From NCBI GenBank assembly GCA_964567855.1, contig CAZMOE010000009.1, positions 1 through 64,000 of the forward strand: a DNA stretch of 64,000 bases. The letters run 5' to 3'. Source of the DNA: Liminaster sp964567855 (GTDB taxonomy: Bacteria > Bacteroidota > Bacteroidia > Bacteroidales > UBA3663). The first letter of the stretch is position 1. Each line of letters starts with the position of its first letter. The position numbers and the translations under genes were made by a program. Below the pieces are notes generated by a model that had not been told where the DNA came from, made no database searches, and saw only the letters and a program-made list of their open reading frames with translations. Positions 42,451 through 54,200 of this stretch are shown here, in pieces.

Positions 42451-45400
42451 TTAGAAGTTGAGATTCACACCGACTTTGACAACCATCGGGTTTGTCACCT
42501 TGGCGTAATCGAAGCCGCGAAGCGCATCGGCGTATGAATACGAGAATTCCGGATCTCCGCCCAAATACTTCGTCCATGTAAAGAGATTCTCGGCAGCCAC
42601 ATAGACAGAACCGGAACAGAACTTCAGAATATTTTTATCGAAAGCGTAAGAGAGTTGCAGATTCCTCAATTTCAGATAGGACGCATCCTCGATCCAACGG
42701 TCCGAGAAGAAATTATTACCGGATGGGTCTCCGTAAGCAGCCCGCGGCATGGAAGCGTTCTGGCCTTCAATCTGCCAGCGATTCAACACCGAAGTCGACT
42801 GATTGAAGAACTTGTCCATAGATTCCGTCTGACGGCGGGTAGCATTATATGCCTTGTTGCCGATCGAGAATCCAAAATCCGCAGCCAGCGTCCAGGACTT
42901 ATAGCGGAGCGATGTCGCAAACGAGCCGAACACGTCCGGAGTCGCAGAGCCGAGCGATACACGATCTTTATCGTTAATGATACCGTCGCCATTTTTATCG
43001 ACAAAAATCACATCGCCGCCTTGATAATTGTTGCCATAAGTATTTTTCAGACCGGAAGCAAGAGCCTCTGCTGTGGAGCTATAAACACCGGCGGTCTGAT
43101 AACCATAGAACTCATAAGGGGTTTTGCCAACTTTCATACGGGTTTGTGCGTCATCGTTGTTGAAAGCCTTATAGGTCTGGATATATTCATCCTGAGGTCC
43201 GAGATCTTCCACCTTGCTCTTCATCCATGCAGCATTGGCAGAAACGACCCAATCCCAATTTTTAGTATGAACCGGATTCAGACGGAGACTTGCCTCTACG
43301 CCGTAACTGCTGATTTCGGCAGTATTGTCATAATAAGAACCGCCGGTACCGAATACAGCCGAGATATTGCGGTCGAAAAGCAAATCGTAAGAGTCTGCAT
43401 AGAATCCATTGACTTTCAAATTTACCTTATTGCCCAACATTCCCAGATCGAAGCCCAAGTCGTACTGCAGTTTCTTCTCCCACTCCAATTTGGTATTGGG
43501 AATACCGGCACGGACAATCGTACCCAGGTTGAAGAGGTTGTTGCTGACATAATAATTCTTGGCATAATTGGATGAGAAACGGCTGTTGCCGGTCAGGCTC
43601 ACCTCTCCGGAAATATTCAACCGGTCAATCAGATCGGGAAGCGCCTCTGTGTTAGCTGCCATATAAGTAATACTGGCCGACGGGAACCATCCGAAACGGG
43701 GGGCGTCCAGACCGGAAACGGAAGTACCGTCCACAGTCACACCGGCCGAAGCTTTCCACAAATGATTATAGGTATAGTCGCCGTGCAGATAGAAGCTGAG
43801 CCATTTCCAATCGTCATTGTTACCTAAGATATTCCATTCGTCCGTGGTTTTGGAAAGCGTCTGATAATAATCGTTAGCCGTATTGTAACCGCTCGAGACA
43901 TCATATTCGTAGCTCTTCGTCATGAAACGGGCACCGGCATAGGCATCCAACGCATGAACATCATTGAAGACATTCTTATAAGCCGCATTCAAATTGAAAT
44001 AATAGGCATTCTGGCGGATTACACCCATGCTGACATAGTTTTTGCCAGTACCATACAACTGCGGGATGATGGCATTGTCGGTCACACCCGGAGTAAAGAG
44101 ATACTCTTCCGTATAGTTATAATACAGATTGAGGGCCCCGGTGAAAGTCCAGTGTGCGGTAGGACGCCAATTCAATCCCAAGCGGATATTGGCATCATAG
44201 ATCTTATCGGTGGCCTCGACCGTATTCACAATAGCCAAAGGATTGGAAACGTTGTCATAAGCATGCGAAGGATTGCTATTGACATTCCAGGCATTGTATT
44301 TTGCATAGCGGTTGATAGTCTGGCCGTTGTCCAACTTCTCATAAGGAGAGAGGATGGGCATGGCATGATAGGCGGCGAGCAACGGATTGGCCTCCTCGTT
44401 CATACCGGTCTGATTGAGATTACTGGTCAGATAGGCAAGATTCACAGAGGTGAAGATGTCGACCTGGCGGCTCACCATAATATTGGTATTGATAGCGGTA
44501 TGATAACGGTCGGTAGAGGTATTGTCCAAAGTTCCGTCTTCGGAAGTGTATCCGAACGAGATGTTATATTTGGCCACTTCGTCACCACCTTCCACACGAA
44601 TGACGTTATCGGTCACGAACGCATTACGCTGTATTTCATCCACCCAATCGGTATGATTGTTGAAAAGATAGCTATAATAGTTCGTTCCCCCTTTGAGGAA
44701 TGGATAATCATTCTGAAATTCCGAAAGTGAAGCATAACGGGTCTGCCCGACACCCATCATATAATCGCGAAAATCGCCGGTTCCCAAAAGCGGAATCTGA
44801 TCCTTAAGGATGTTGACACCATAGTTGCCGGAGAAAGAGATCCGAGTGTCGAGGTTACTGCTTGTAGCCTGTTCCGTCTCAATCAAGATCACACCATTGG
44901 AACCAAGAGAACCGTACATGGCTGCCTCGGCACCTTTCAGAAGGGTGATGCTGCGGATATCGGAAGCATTGTAACCGAAAAGGGCATCGCGAGAATAAGC
45001 ATTGATAACATCCGATACCGTTGTGTTGGCAAGGAACGGCACACCATTGATCACCAGCAACGGCGTATTGTCACCATGAATAGAGTGAAGTCCTCGCAAG
45101 TTGATGTAACCGCCTTCACCGGGCATACCGCTCTTTCTTGTCACCTGTAAACCGGCGACACCATCCTGCCAAGCCAGATCTGCCGACGGGGAAGCCTTCA
45201 TATCTTTCTTGTAAAGGGTTTCCAGAATGGCGGAAGCGGCATCTCTGTCCTGAGAGCCGTTAGCCAGCACTACCTGACCACTATAATTGGTCTCGGAGGT
45301 GGGAACCAATACGATGGTCTTGGGAATAATGGTCTCGTCAAGAGGATATTCGTGGCCGTAAAAATCTTCTGCAACAACTTTCATCGTTCCACGAACCGCG

Positions 45401-45618
45401 GAAGTCTCAAGAGTATAGACGCCTTCGGAATCGCTGATGGCGGAATGGTTGGTACCCGGGATGGAGATGATCACACCTTCGACAGGCATCCCCGAAGTAG
45501 AGACAATCTTACCGGTCAACACCTTTTTCTGCTCTGCCGGGACCTGCTTACCCTGTGCGTTCAGAACCGACGGGGCAAGAATAAGCATGGATGCGATTGC
45601 AAAATATATTTTCTTCAT
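42451..45618 (-). CDS. SusC/RagA family TonB-dependent transporter (pair B)
   Basis: 1055 residues; signal peptide (MKKIYFAIASMLILAPSVLN), a carboxypeptidase-D regulatory-like domain (~35-110, VLTGKIVSTSGMPVEGVIIS), a plug domain (LRGLHSIHGDNTPLLVINGV, SITLLKGAEAAMYGSLGSNG) and a C-terminal 22-strand beta-barrel ending MVVKVGVNLNF. It imports substrate through the outer membrane with energy from TonB. No N-terminal STN signalling domain is present, so it does not appear to feed an anti-sigma factor. It is paired with the SusD downstream and follows the FAS1-like lipoprotein at 45667. Confidence 0.95.
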   Translation of the reverse strand: MKKIYFAIASMLILAPSVLNAQGKQVPAEQKKVLTGKIVSTSGMPVEGVIISIPGTNHSAISDSEGVYTLETSAVRGTMKVVAEDFYGHEYPLDETIIPKTIVLVPTSETNYSGQVVLANGSQDRDAASAILETLYKKDMKASPSADLAWQDGVAGLQVTRKSGMPGEGGYINLRGLHSIHGDNTPLLVINGVPFLANTTVSDVINAYSRDALFGYNASDIRSITLLKGAEAAMYGSLGSNGVILIETEQATSSNLDTRISFSGNYGVNILKDQIPLLGTGDFRDYMMGVGQTRYASLSEFQNDYPFLKGGTNYYSYLFNNHTDWVDEIQRNAFVTDNVIRVEGGDEVAKYNISFGYTSEDGTLDNTSTDRYHTAINTNIMVSRQVDIFTSVNLAYLTSNLNQTGMNEEANPLLAAYHAMPILSPYEKLDNGQTINRYAKYNAWNVNSNPSHAYDNVSNPLAIVNTVEATDKIYDANIRLGLNWRPTAHWTFTGALNLYYNYTEEYLFTPGVTDNAIIPQLYGTGKNYVSMGVIRQNAYYFNLNAAYKNVFNDVHALDAYAGARFMTKSYEYDVSSGYNTANDYYQTLSKTTDEWNILGNNDDWKWLSFYLHGDYTYNHLWKASAGVTVDGTSVSGLDAPRFGWFPSASITYMAANTEALPDLIDRLNISGEVSLTGNSRFSSNYAKNYYVSNNLFNLGTIVRAGIPNTKLEWEKKLQYDLGFDLGMLGNKVNLKVNGFYADSYDLLFDRNISAVFGTGGSYYDNTAEISSYGVEASLRLNPVHTKNWDWVVSANAAWMKSKVEDLGPQDEYIQTYKAFNNDDAQTRMKVGKTPYEFYGYQTAGVYSSTAEALASGLKNTYGNNYQGGDVIFVDKNGDGIINDKDRVSLGSATPDVFGSFATSLRYKSWTLAADFGFSIGNKAYNATRRQTESMDKFFNQSTSVLNRWQIEGQNASMPRAAYGDPSGNNFFSDRWIEDASYLKLRNLQLSYAFDKNILKFCSGSVYVAAENLFTWTKYLGGDPEFSYSYADALRGFDYAKVTNPMVVKVGVNLNF

Positions 45619-45666
45619 ACTATTTACAAATTACGATTATAAATTACCAAATCATCCTATCGCTTA

Positions 45667-47565
45667 TCAATAATTGTTGCTGGTCGGACGAAGACACCAG
45701 TGATACATCATCAACTGCAATACATTATTCTTGGAGCGTGTTCCGTCACCCGTGGAGAAAAGCTCCGCATCATCAGAAGATTCGATTTTAATCTTGAAGT
45801 TACCGGACTTTTTCAACTTGACAACAGCAACCTGATAACCATCGGTGTCATAAGCCGAAGCCTTTTGATAAAGCACGGGATCCTGCTCGTACCAGAAACG
45901 CCAGTCATAGTTCTCAGGATAGCCGACAGACTCGGAGCCATAAAAATCCAAACCTTCCATAGCACCGCCGCGGTCGAAGTGGAAATTGGAACCGGTAGCA
46001 ATCAGACTCATATCTTTCACCAGACAATGTTCATCCGTAATTTCTTCATCGCCATCGGCAAAATAGATACTGATGGAATAACGAAGAGAATGCTTGAAGC
46101 CCATACGGAGATAATATTCACCGGCCGGCAAACGAACTTCGGCCAAGCCGAACGCACGGTCTTCGGTATTATAAAGCAAGCCGTCATATTCTACCGAACA
46201 AGGCAGGGAATCACTCAAAGCTTCGGCATCGGGAATCGCGGTCAGGACATGATAATACATGGTCGGGAGCGTAGATGACAATTCAAACAATCCCTGAGCG
46301 TCATTCACGATCAAAGGTTCTGCCCAATGATTCCAACGGAAGTAACCACCGTCCAAAGGCTTTTTGGCAGTCGCATCCCATCCTGTCTGTGCCGGAGTCA
46401 ACGCACTCCAGATCTGATAAAATTTCGATTTCACACGCCAGATGACAATATGATTCGGAATCTTATACTCTGTAAGATAGTAAGCGATACCGTTACTCAA
46501 TTTCACACCGTTCTGGGCATCGACCTTTTGTACGGAGGGCTTCCACTGAGCAGGCTCATACTCGCTGTAAGTCCGCTTGTCAAGGGTTTTGTCAATCACT
46601 TCGACACATCCGCCGACACATTCGAACTGTCCTTCGGCCTGAGCGGAAACCTCTTCCGGGGCCAGACGGCGGTCTACGAAGCAGGAAGCTACAATCCATT
46701 TCTTGAACTTGAGACTATCTTCCGGAGTAGCGGCCCTATTCATCCAGACCGGGATACTATCAAGCGCGCTTTCGTAAGCCTGCCGGAGAAGTGTATTGTT
46801 CGGAATAAAAACCGTCGACTGAAAACTCTCGGAGCGCATATTCCAGGAAGCAAGCCCCTCTGCCGTAAAGCGGTCCATCAAAGTGTTACGCGTCCCTTGA
46901 ACAGAATCGGAATAGACGGTATTACCCATTGCATCCACTCCGCAAGGCGTACTAGCATCGGCATCAAAATATACGTCCTCAAAAGACGAAATATATTCTT
47001 TAAACAATGAATAATCATCGCCAAGGTTCCGAATATATTCATAAACGGATGGCTGCACGGCAATGGGTGCATCCACATAATAGATATAGCCATTAGAGAC
47101 CTTGATAGTGCGAAGCAGCTTACGTTCATTCAGCAAAATGCCATTATCGGCATCCTTCGTCACCCAGATGTTCTTTTCGCTTCGCATATAAACCCCGGCA
47201 CCTTCTACGAGAGAAGAAGGAGACATGGCAACATCGGAAACCGAATTCCGGGCAAATAATGAATCCTGAAGAATGGCCTCTCCCGCCTCATCGATACGGG
47301 AATTTTCACAAAGAATGACCGTACATGCATCGCCATTCAGGATATCAGCTTCCGTCTTCAGAGCGGCCCAGAACTTTGAAAGCTCCGACTGATCCTTCAA
47401 ATAGGAAGCGGCACTCCCCCGATAGACTTCCACCTGGGAAGTCGTCACCAAGGCGGTTCCGTCATAATGATCATCCCACTCATCGCTACAGGACGAGGTG
47501 ATCAACGACGCACATCCGCAGAAGAAGGCCACCGTGACAGGAAATAAATACTTTATGTTTTTCAT
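45667..47565 (-). CDS. FAS1-like lipoprotein (degenerate fasciclin domain)
   Basis: 632 residues; lipoprotein signal with the lipobox ending in ITSSCSDEWDDHYD. One half resembles a fasciclin fold (MDRFTAEGLASWN, then STVFIPNNTLLRQAYESAL, about 240-280), less conserved than in the neighbouring FAS1 proteins. The C-terminal half is a beta-sandwich ending in MMYHWCLRP, similar in position to WDYLLFTP in the protein at 47628. It lies directly upstream of the SusC of pair B, where Bacteroidales loci often place an accessory surface glycan-binding lipoprotein. Function unknown; adhesion or ligand capture is inference. Confidence 0.7.
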   Translation of the reverse strand: MKNIKYLFPVTVAFFCGCASLITSSCSDEWDDHYDGTALVTTSQVEVYRGSAASYLKDQSELSKFWAALKTEADILNGDACTVILCENSRIDEAGEAILQDSLFARNSVSDVAMSPSSLVEGAGVYMRSEKNIWVTKDADNGILLNERKLLRTIKVSNGYIYYVDAPIAVQPSVYEYIRNLGDDYSLFKEYISSFEDVYFDADASTPCGVDAMGNTVYSDSVQGTRNTLMDRFTAEGLASWNMRSESFQSTVFIPNNTLLRQAYESALDSIPVWMNRAATPEDSLKFKKWIVASCFVDRRLAPEEVSAQAEGQFECVGGCVEVIDKTLDKRTYSEYEPAQWKPSVQKVDAQNGVKLSNGIAYYLTEYKIPNHIVIWRVKSKFYQIWSALTPAQTGWDATAKKPLDGGYFRWNHWAEPLIVNDAQGLFELSSTLPTMYYHVLTAIPDAEALSDSLPCSVEYDGLLYNTEDRAFGLAEVRLPAGEYYLRMGFKHSLRYSISIYFADGDEEITDEHCLVKDMSLIATGSNFHFDRGGAMEGLDFYGSESVGYPENYDWRFWYEQDPVLYQKASAYDTDGYQVAVVKLKKSGNFKIKIESSDDAELFSTGDGTRSKNNVLQLMMYHWCLRPTSNNY

Positions 47566-47627
47566 ACGAATTTAATTTGTTACAAATTATAGACTCAGCA
47601 ATCAAGCATATCCGGAAAAACCGGTCA

Positions 47628-49493
47628 TTATTCTTCTCCCTCGGAGGTTATCGGAGTGAAAAGTAGATAATCCCAAAGCTGATGATAAGATCCGTTGGTC
47701 TTGGCATTGATGTCAAGCATGGTTGCCTTAAAGATGTGGGAACCTGAAGTCTCAAATTCCACATCATCAAAGAGAACGATATCGGCACTTCCGTACGTGT
47801 AGGCGGAAGTCGGCAATCCCTTGAAGATATAAGCATTCTTTGTCCATTCGGCAATATTGGCCTCCGGATCCAACTGGAATTTGGTCAGACTTCCGGCAGC
47901 ATGGAACGTACGCATCGTAGCCTCGGAAGCATAGTGCAATGTCACTTTATAACGTCCCTTGATAATCGTAGGCGTTTCAAACTGTATCCAGCCGGCATAA
48001 CCCAGATTCAGAACAAGCAAATTGTTCAAATAGGCACCATAGGCGTTAACGGTTTTCTCTTCCGGACGCGAAGACATGTATTTACATTTCTTGAAACCAA
48101 CCTGACGATAGTTACTTGGCTTTGATTTTGCGTCGTTGGCCAAATAAGTAAAGCTGGTAATTTCTCCGTATTGGCCGTCACGATAGGTATCGGTAAGATC
48201 GATCTGATATTCCTTGTTTGACAAGGCAGTGGAATAAAGGTCACCTAAATTTTTGTCAGCGCCATAGCCATTGACAAAAGAGATGATGTCTGAAGAATTA
48301 CAGAAGTCCCATTTTACTTCTACCGGATCCGGTTCCCAGACAGGCAGATAATAATCGATCTTGTGGATAAGTCCGTTACGGGCCTCGATGTTACTGCGCA
48401 GCACACGCGCGATCTTATTAATTCTGGGGATATAGACACCCGTAGTCGAATCATTTTCACACGTCACTACCTGACGGCTCAGATTGGTATCATAAATCAA
48501 AATCTGATCCGGGGTGTCGAAAGAAAAAAAGTTTTCACGCGAATAACGCTGGTCGATGAAATGATAGGCGACATAATTGTAAAGGGCAGAGTCCCCGGTT
48601 CCCACTTTTGCTTTCAGTTCGTCCAATGAATGAATGCCTTCCTTCTCAAATGCAGCATCATTAGGAGCAAAACAAGTGAAACTATAAGTTTTCACAGCAT
48701 AACCGCCTCCGGCTACACGGATGGTGTCACGAACCTTCTCCACCACCTTATCATAACCGCAAGCGCGGGCAGCGGCTGCAAAGATGGTATATTCGCCCTG
48801 TTCCTCCAACTTCTCAACCATGGTCTCGGCCAACGGATGAATCACATCGTCCATATAATAAATGATGGCATTGCTGGCCTCAATGAAATTGATACCGCCG
48901 CTATCTCTCGGCTGCACAGCGGCCTGGTTGTTGATAAAAATGGTTTCGGCATCCAAAATGACATCGTCGCGGTCCGCATCGTCAACATCTGTAATCTGAC
49001 GACCGAAAGTGGGAAGCAAATCACTTTGGAAAAGAGATTTGTACTGAAAGGCTACCCCTTCGACTGCATTATCAACAAATGTCTCGCTATTGATTTTCGT
49101 TCCGTTCAAAATATGATTCTGAACAACATAAGCGGCATATTCACGATCCAGATCCTCGACGCTTTCAACTCCTTTCCATGCCAGGAAACGGCGCATGGCA
49201 TCATTGGTTGGCGCAAACAGCGTTGCGGTGGCATCAGCATCTTTCAATCCGTTATAATAATCGGCATAATTCAGAAGTTCCACCAACAAAGAAAAATCTT
49301 CCGGATATTTCTCAAGCACTTCCGTGCAGGACATCTCTTCCTCCAGATCGGTAGGAGTCACAAACGTGTCGCCTTCAAACGGATCATCGCATGAGGCCAG
49401 ACCCAAGGCGACGGCAAACAATACGATACCGCGTCGTAGCCACGCCGCCGAAGCGAAGGAATGCTGCATTTTGTTATATTTCATAGTCTCCAT
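47628..49493 (-). CDS. Fasciclin (FAS1) domain lipoprotein
   Basis: 621 residues; the signal ends in the lipobox LGLASCDD. Two FAS1 domains are recognisable: ~50-200 with ATLFAPTNDAMRRFLAWKGV and YAAYVVQNHILNGTKI, and ~215-365 with FTCFAPNDAAFEKEG and NYVAYHFIDQRYSR. A C-terminal beta-sandwich follows (GWIQFETPTIIKGRYKVTLH, end WDYLLFTPI). FAS1 domains are adhesion modules. It lies 87 bases after the SusD of pair A and 62 bases before the next FAS1-like gene. The start may be residue 1 or the methionine at residue 4. Confidence 0.85.
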   Translation of the reverse strand: METMKYNKMQHSFASAAWLRRGIVLFAVALGLASCDDPFEGDTFVTPTDLEEEMSCTEVLEKYPEDFSLLVELLNYADYYNGLKDADATATLFAPTNDAMRRFLAWKGVESVEDLDREYAAYVVQNHILNGTKINSETFVDNAVEGVAFQYKSLFQSDLLPTFGRQITDVDDADRDDVILDAETIFINNQAAVQPRDSGGINFIEASNAIIYYMDDVIHPLAETMVEKLEEQGEYTIFAAAARACGYDKVVEKVRDTIRVAGGGYAVKTYSFTCFAPNDAAFEKEGIHSLDELKAKVGTGDSALYNYVAYHFIDQRYSRENFFSFDTPDQILIYDTNLSRQVVTCENDSTTGVYIPRINKIARVLRSNIEARNGLIHKIDYYLPVWEPDPVEVKWDFCNSSDIISFVNGYGADKNLGDLYSTALSNKEYQIDLTDTYRDGQYGEITSFTYLANDAKSKPSNYRQVGFKKCKYMSSRPEEKTVNAYGAYLNNLLVLNLGYAGWIQFETPTIIKGRYKVTLHYASEATMRTFHAAGSLTKFQLDPEANIAEWTKNAYIFKGLPTSAYTYGSADIVLFDDVEFETSGSHIFKATMLDINAKTNGSYHQLWDYLLFTPITSEGEE

Positions 49494-49580
49494 ATTTTCG
49501 ATTAAGTTTTACATAATTATTTTATCGCTCCCCAAACCCTCTAAACCTAAAGGCATCAAACGCCGGGGATACCAGGAATC

Positions 49581-51224
49581 TTATTTATAATAAGGGTTCT
49601 GAACCAATAGAGGATTACGTTCTATCTCGCTGTTCGGAATAGGCAGAAACAATGCGTTATCACTATTCAAAACAGAGCGTAACCAAGACTCGCTGGCCTG
49701 TGTATTATATTTTATTACCTGATTTACCAGGAAAGAAGACTTATACTTATTATTGTCACGACGTCCAAAACGCAGGAAGTCATACCAAATCTTACCCTCA
49801 CCCAAAAATTCGATCTTGCGTTCGTCTAAGATTGCCTCCAGAAGTTCTTCCTGAGAATAAATACTCACTTCGGACAAAGCGCCTTCCAGATCATCCGGAT
49901 TGTCATACATGCCTGCAGCAATATTATCTTCCAGCGCAGCACGTTCACGGATCTTATTGATCAGTTTGACCGCCTCCAACTTATGTTCATCCGTCGGTTC
50001 GTCACCATCGACAAGCAAGAGGGCCTCGGCCTTCATCAAGATAACATCTGCAACGCGATAAATAATAAAGTTAGGATCGTAATAGGTCAATGTACGTTTT
50101 TTATCTTCGGTGGTAGAACCCAAATACTTCCACACAAAACCGTAAGGCAGGCCGTAAGACATTCCGGTAGCACCCGGATAAAATGCGGAATGATAGGTTC
50201 TGGGAGACTCTTTCATGGAAATGTTTCCGCCACCCTCTCCGGCATCTCCGATTACGGCAATATACTCATTGACAATGTCGGTACACATTTCCGAAGAGAC
50301 ACGGTAAGTTGCCGTTACTCCGCTGCTACCGGTCACCTCCTCATCACTGAAAAGATAAGGCAGGTCATTGGTCTGATCCTCTTCATAATTCCACTGCAGT
50401 TCAAAGACTGACTCGTTACTATTGCCAGGATTGAACATAGAAAAATAGGATGTCCGGGTCGGAGAAGAAAGGAACGCCGGCGCCTTGGGATTTGTACCCG
50501 AAGCATTCAGTAAGGCATCACAATACTGGATGGCCTGTTCATAATCTTCATCCCACAGACAAACATCGGCACCCAAAGCGTAAAGCGCCCATTTGGTTGC
50601 CCGACCCTTAGTTTCCCAAGTGGTCCCGAATGCCTCCTTAGCGGCACCGGTTGCCAAAGCCGCACGAATATCGGCCTTGATCTGATCGACAATCGTGTCT
50701 TCATGGGTAATAGGAAGATTGATCCGCACCTCATCATTTTCGTAAGCAGAGAGAGGCATCGGCACATCGCGCCAATTGCGAACGAGATAATAATAGCTCA
50801 ATGCACGAAGGAAATAGGCCTCGGCGTAATGGGCGTTCCGTTCCGATTCTGTATAGGTCTCATCGGCTTTACAAGCCTCATCGGCACGTTCCAATACCGT
50901 ATTGGCGATATTAATGATTTTATAGAAAGGACTCCAGTCGCAAAGCGAAGCATTTGTCGCTGTGACCTGATAGGTCTGCAGGCGATTCCCGGTGCGACTA
51001 TATATCACACCCGCACGTAATTCTCCAAAAGGAATCAGAGATCCCGTCACGGAACTACGAAGATAATAATATCCGCCAAAAAGGAAGTTCTCGACATCCT
51101 GTTGCGTACGCCAGTAATCATCTGAAGGCTGCGAGTTCTCCGGTGTTATTTCCAGATAGTCGGAACAGGAAACTCCGGTAGAAAGGAACAGCGTGGCGAT
51201 CAAAATATATGTTATCTTTTTCAT
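49581..51224 (-). CDS. SusD/RagB family outer-membrane lipoprotein (pair A)
   Basis: 547 residues from MKKITYILIATLFLSTGVSC; a possible start 13 codons upstream would add a non-signal stretch, so I use this one. The lipobox ends at the cysteine in GVSCSDYLEITPENSQPSDD, the typical SusD beginning, followed by DYWRTQQDVENFLFGGYYYL. Further signatures are YAEAYFLRALSYYYLVRNWR (~125-145) and, near the end, LDERKIEFLGEGKIWYDFLR. It forms the surface lid of the SusC encoded 70 bases upstream. Confidence 0.96.
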   Translation of the reverse strand: MKKITYILIATLFLSTGVSCSDYLEITPENSQPSDDYWRTQQDVENFLFGGYYYLRSSVTGSLIPFGELRAGVIYSRTGNRLQTYQVTATNASLCDWSPFYKIINIANTVLERADEACKADETYTESERNAHYAEAYFLRALSYYYLVRNWRDVPMPLSAYENDEVRINLPITHEDTIVDQIKADIRAALATGAAKEAFGTTWETKGRATKWALYALGADVCLWDEDYEQAIQYCDALLNASGTNPKAPAFLSSPTRTSYFSMFNPGNSNESVFELQWNYEEDQTNDLPYLFSDEEVTGSSGVTATYRVSSEMCTDIVNEYIAVIGDAGEGGGNISMKESPRTYHSAFYPGATGMSYGLPYGFVWKYLGSTTEDKKRTLTYYDPNFIIYRVADVILMKAEALLLVDGDEPTDEHKLEAVKLINKIRERAALEDNIAAGMYDNPDDLEGALSEVSIYSQEELLEAILDERKIEFLGEGKIWYDFLRFGRRDNNKYKSSFLVNQVIKYNTQASESWLRSVLNSDNALFLPIPNSEIERNPLLVQNPYYK

Positions 51225-51294
51225 GTCAATGGTAATTTTACAAGTAAAAAAGAGTTTTTTCAAGCATTAATCCGATTAAACGATTCCGGCCTTA

Positions 51295-54200
51295 TTAAAA
51301 GTTTAACGTGAAACCGGCTGCGAAACGACGGCTACGGGGAGTTGAAGACTTGTCCTCGGCCAAATCGGTCAGTTTAGACGGCAATGTAACCTCGGGATCC
51401 TGACCTTTATAATCGGTGAAAGTGAAAAGATCATAACCGGTAACAAACACACTCAATCCGGAGGCATGGAACTTCTCGCAAACACGTTTCGGCAATTTGT
51501 AGGTTAGAGAAAGCGTCTTCAAACGGACAAAAGAACAATCTTCGACAAAACGATCCGAGCCCAGATAGTTATATCCATATCTGTAAAGTGCTCGCGGAAT
51601 ATCGGTGTCGTCACCCTCGTTACGCCAACGGCGCAACACAGACTTCGACTGGTTGTCTTCATTATACATGGCCTCGTTGTTCATACGGGTCGTATTCACG
51701 ACTTTCTGACCCAGACGATAATGCAAGAAAATCGTCAGCGCCCAGTTCTTCCAGGAAACATTGGCACCACCACCGCCGGTTACTACCGGGTTGCAGTTAC
51801 CGATGTATACGATATCATTCTGATCGATCTTTCCGTCATGGTTGATATCTTCATATTTGGCATCACCCGGGAAACAGGTTATATCCATATTCTTCATGAC
51901 AATGGCCTTGCCTTCAAGATCACGCATTACATTGCCATGGGCATCACGGGCATACGTATCTTCGGTATTCTGATATACACCTTTATACCGATAACCGAAG
52001 AATGAACCGACAGGAGTTCCTTCGATGAGCTTCATCGCGTACGTACCGTTTTTGGCACTATACTGTTCTTCCGTCAAATTGGAAGGCAGCTTCTCAATCT
52101 GATTCTCGTTGCGGTTGATATTGAAGTTGAGGGCGACACGCCAATCTTTGTTTTTGAAGACCTCGTAATCGATGCGGTACTCCCAACCGGTATTACTCAA
52201 TTCTCCGGAGTTGGTATAAGCAATAGAGGCGAAACTTGAGACATTGGATACCTTGACATTACTCTGCAAAAGGTCCTTGGTAACTTTCTTATACCAGTCG
52301 AAAGTCATGCGCACTTTGTTATCGGCAAAAGCGAGATCGGCACCATAGTCCACCTCTTCGGAAGTTTCCCATTTCAATTTGTCCAACTGCATGGCATTAG
52401 GAACAATCGGAGTTACCGTACCGTATTTGTCAGTCAATGCGGTATAAGTACCGACATACGGAGAGGTACCGCTCGGAGCCTTTCCTGACTGACCCCAGCT
52501 GGCACGCAGTTTTGCCTGCGACAGCCAAGGAGCGCTCTCTGCGACAGCGGGAATTTCCGTCAAATGAACGGCACCGCCATAGGACTGGAAAAGCCCCCAA
52601 CGATTCACACTACTGATAGCGGAATTACCCTCGTAGTTAACCGTAGCATTCAACGTCAGCCACTGATAGAAAGTATAGTTCACGTTACCGATCAAAGAAA
52701 GGGTACGCGCCTCGGAAGTTCCGGAATTAATAGAACCGGAATAAATAGTGCCGCCGGTCGTAGGATCGGACATACCGGATGATGCGACTCCATACACGGA
52801 ACTTGCATAAGTGGAACCCGAGGATTGAGTTGTACGCCAGATGGCAGCAGCGACTAACTGATGATTTCTGTCTTTCCAATCTTTATTGAAAAGGAGTTTG
52901 GATTCCGTTTGCAAAGAAAGGTTATTGGAGTAACCGTCATAACCATAATTGGCCCAATCGCTCTCGATGCTGACACCCGTTGCTTCCTGCGGAAGGAACT
53001 GCTTGGTCTTGACGGTTTTGAATTTCATGGAAACATAACCGGACAAAGTCAGTATCGGAACCTTGTTTTCGTCGACAAGAATGCGATAAGTAGGACGGAA
53101 TGTGATTTTTTCCTCCTTGGTGTTTACACTGCTGTAGCTGTCATCCATCACTACGATCGGATGGAAGTTGCGTCCTGTCCTTTTTCCCTTATCACCACTG
53201 AATGCGCCCTGAAATTCATTGGCATCCTGATAGGTGAAATAGACATCGGTAGGCTTTTTAGTTACGTCATCGATATAATACGGACTCTTATTCGGCATCT
53301 TACGCATGGATTCGGTACGTACGGCATCGCTCTTGAAGAAAGCCTCTTCGTTTTCAGTATCCGAATAGGTAAATTCGGCCGATACATTCAGGCGATCGGA
53401 GAAATTGTATCCGATATTCAAAGAAGAGGTCAAACGGGTCATACCATACCCCTTGGTAGTACCGTCTTCAGTGGTATAGCCCAATGAGAAACGATAGTTT
53501 GCCTTTTCACCGCCACCGGACATAGCAAAGTTGTTATCGGTGGTAACCGCATTTTTCACGGCACGGCCCAACCAATCGGTATTCGTATTATATTCGTCGA
53601 AGTAGCTCCAGTCGGGTTGATAGCCGATGGCATAAGACTTCTTGTCGAACAACTGATCCAACAGGCTGGCACTTGTTGCAATACCGCGGGCATTGGCCGT
53701 ATTCCAGATAGCATCCTGCATATAGGCCGTATATTCGTCACCGCTCAGCATCGGAATAGCATCCGGCTCGATCTTAAGAGTAGTCTTGTTGGAAAATGTA
53801 AATTTAGGTTTACCCTGCGCACCCTTTTTCGTTGTAATCAAAAGCACACCGTTGGCACCCTTGGTACCGTAGAGTGCTGTAGATGCGGCATCTTTCAAAA
53901 CCTCGATATTCTCAATATCATTGGGGTTCAATGACAACATGTCGGCAAAATCATCCGTATTGGCCGTAGCAAAATCGAAATCATCTGAGATATCGGTATT
54001 ATAAGGTACACCATTAATAACAATCAACGGATCGGCACTGGAGTTAAGAGTTGCCGTACCACGGATACGGATAGAACCTTTCGCACCCGGATCACCACCG
54101 GCAAGAATATCCACACCGGCCAATTGTCCCTGCAATGCCTCTTCTACAGATGACACCGGCAGGCTCTCCATCACCTGATCCATCTTAATGGCCTGACTGG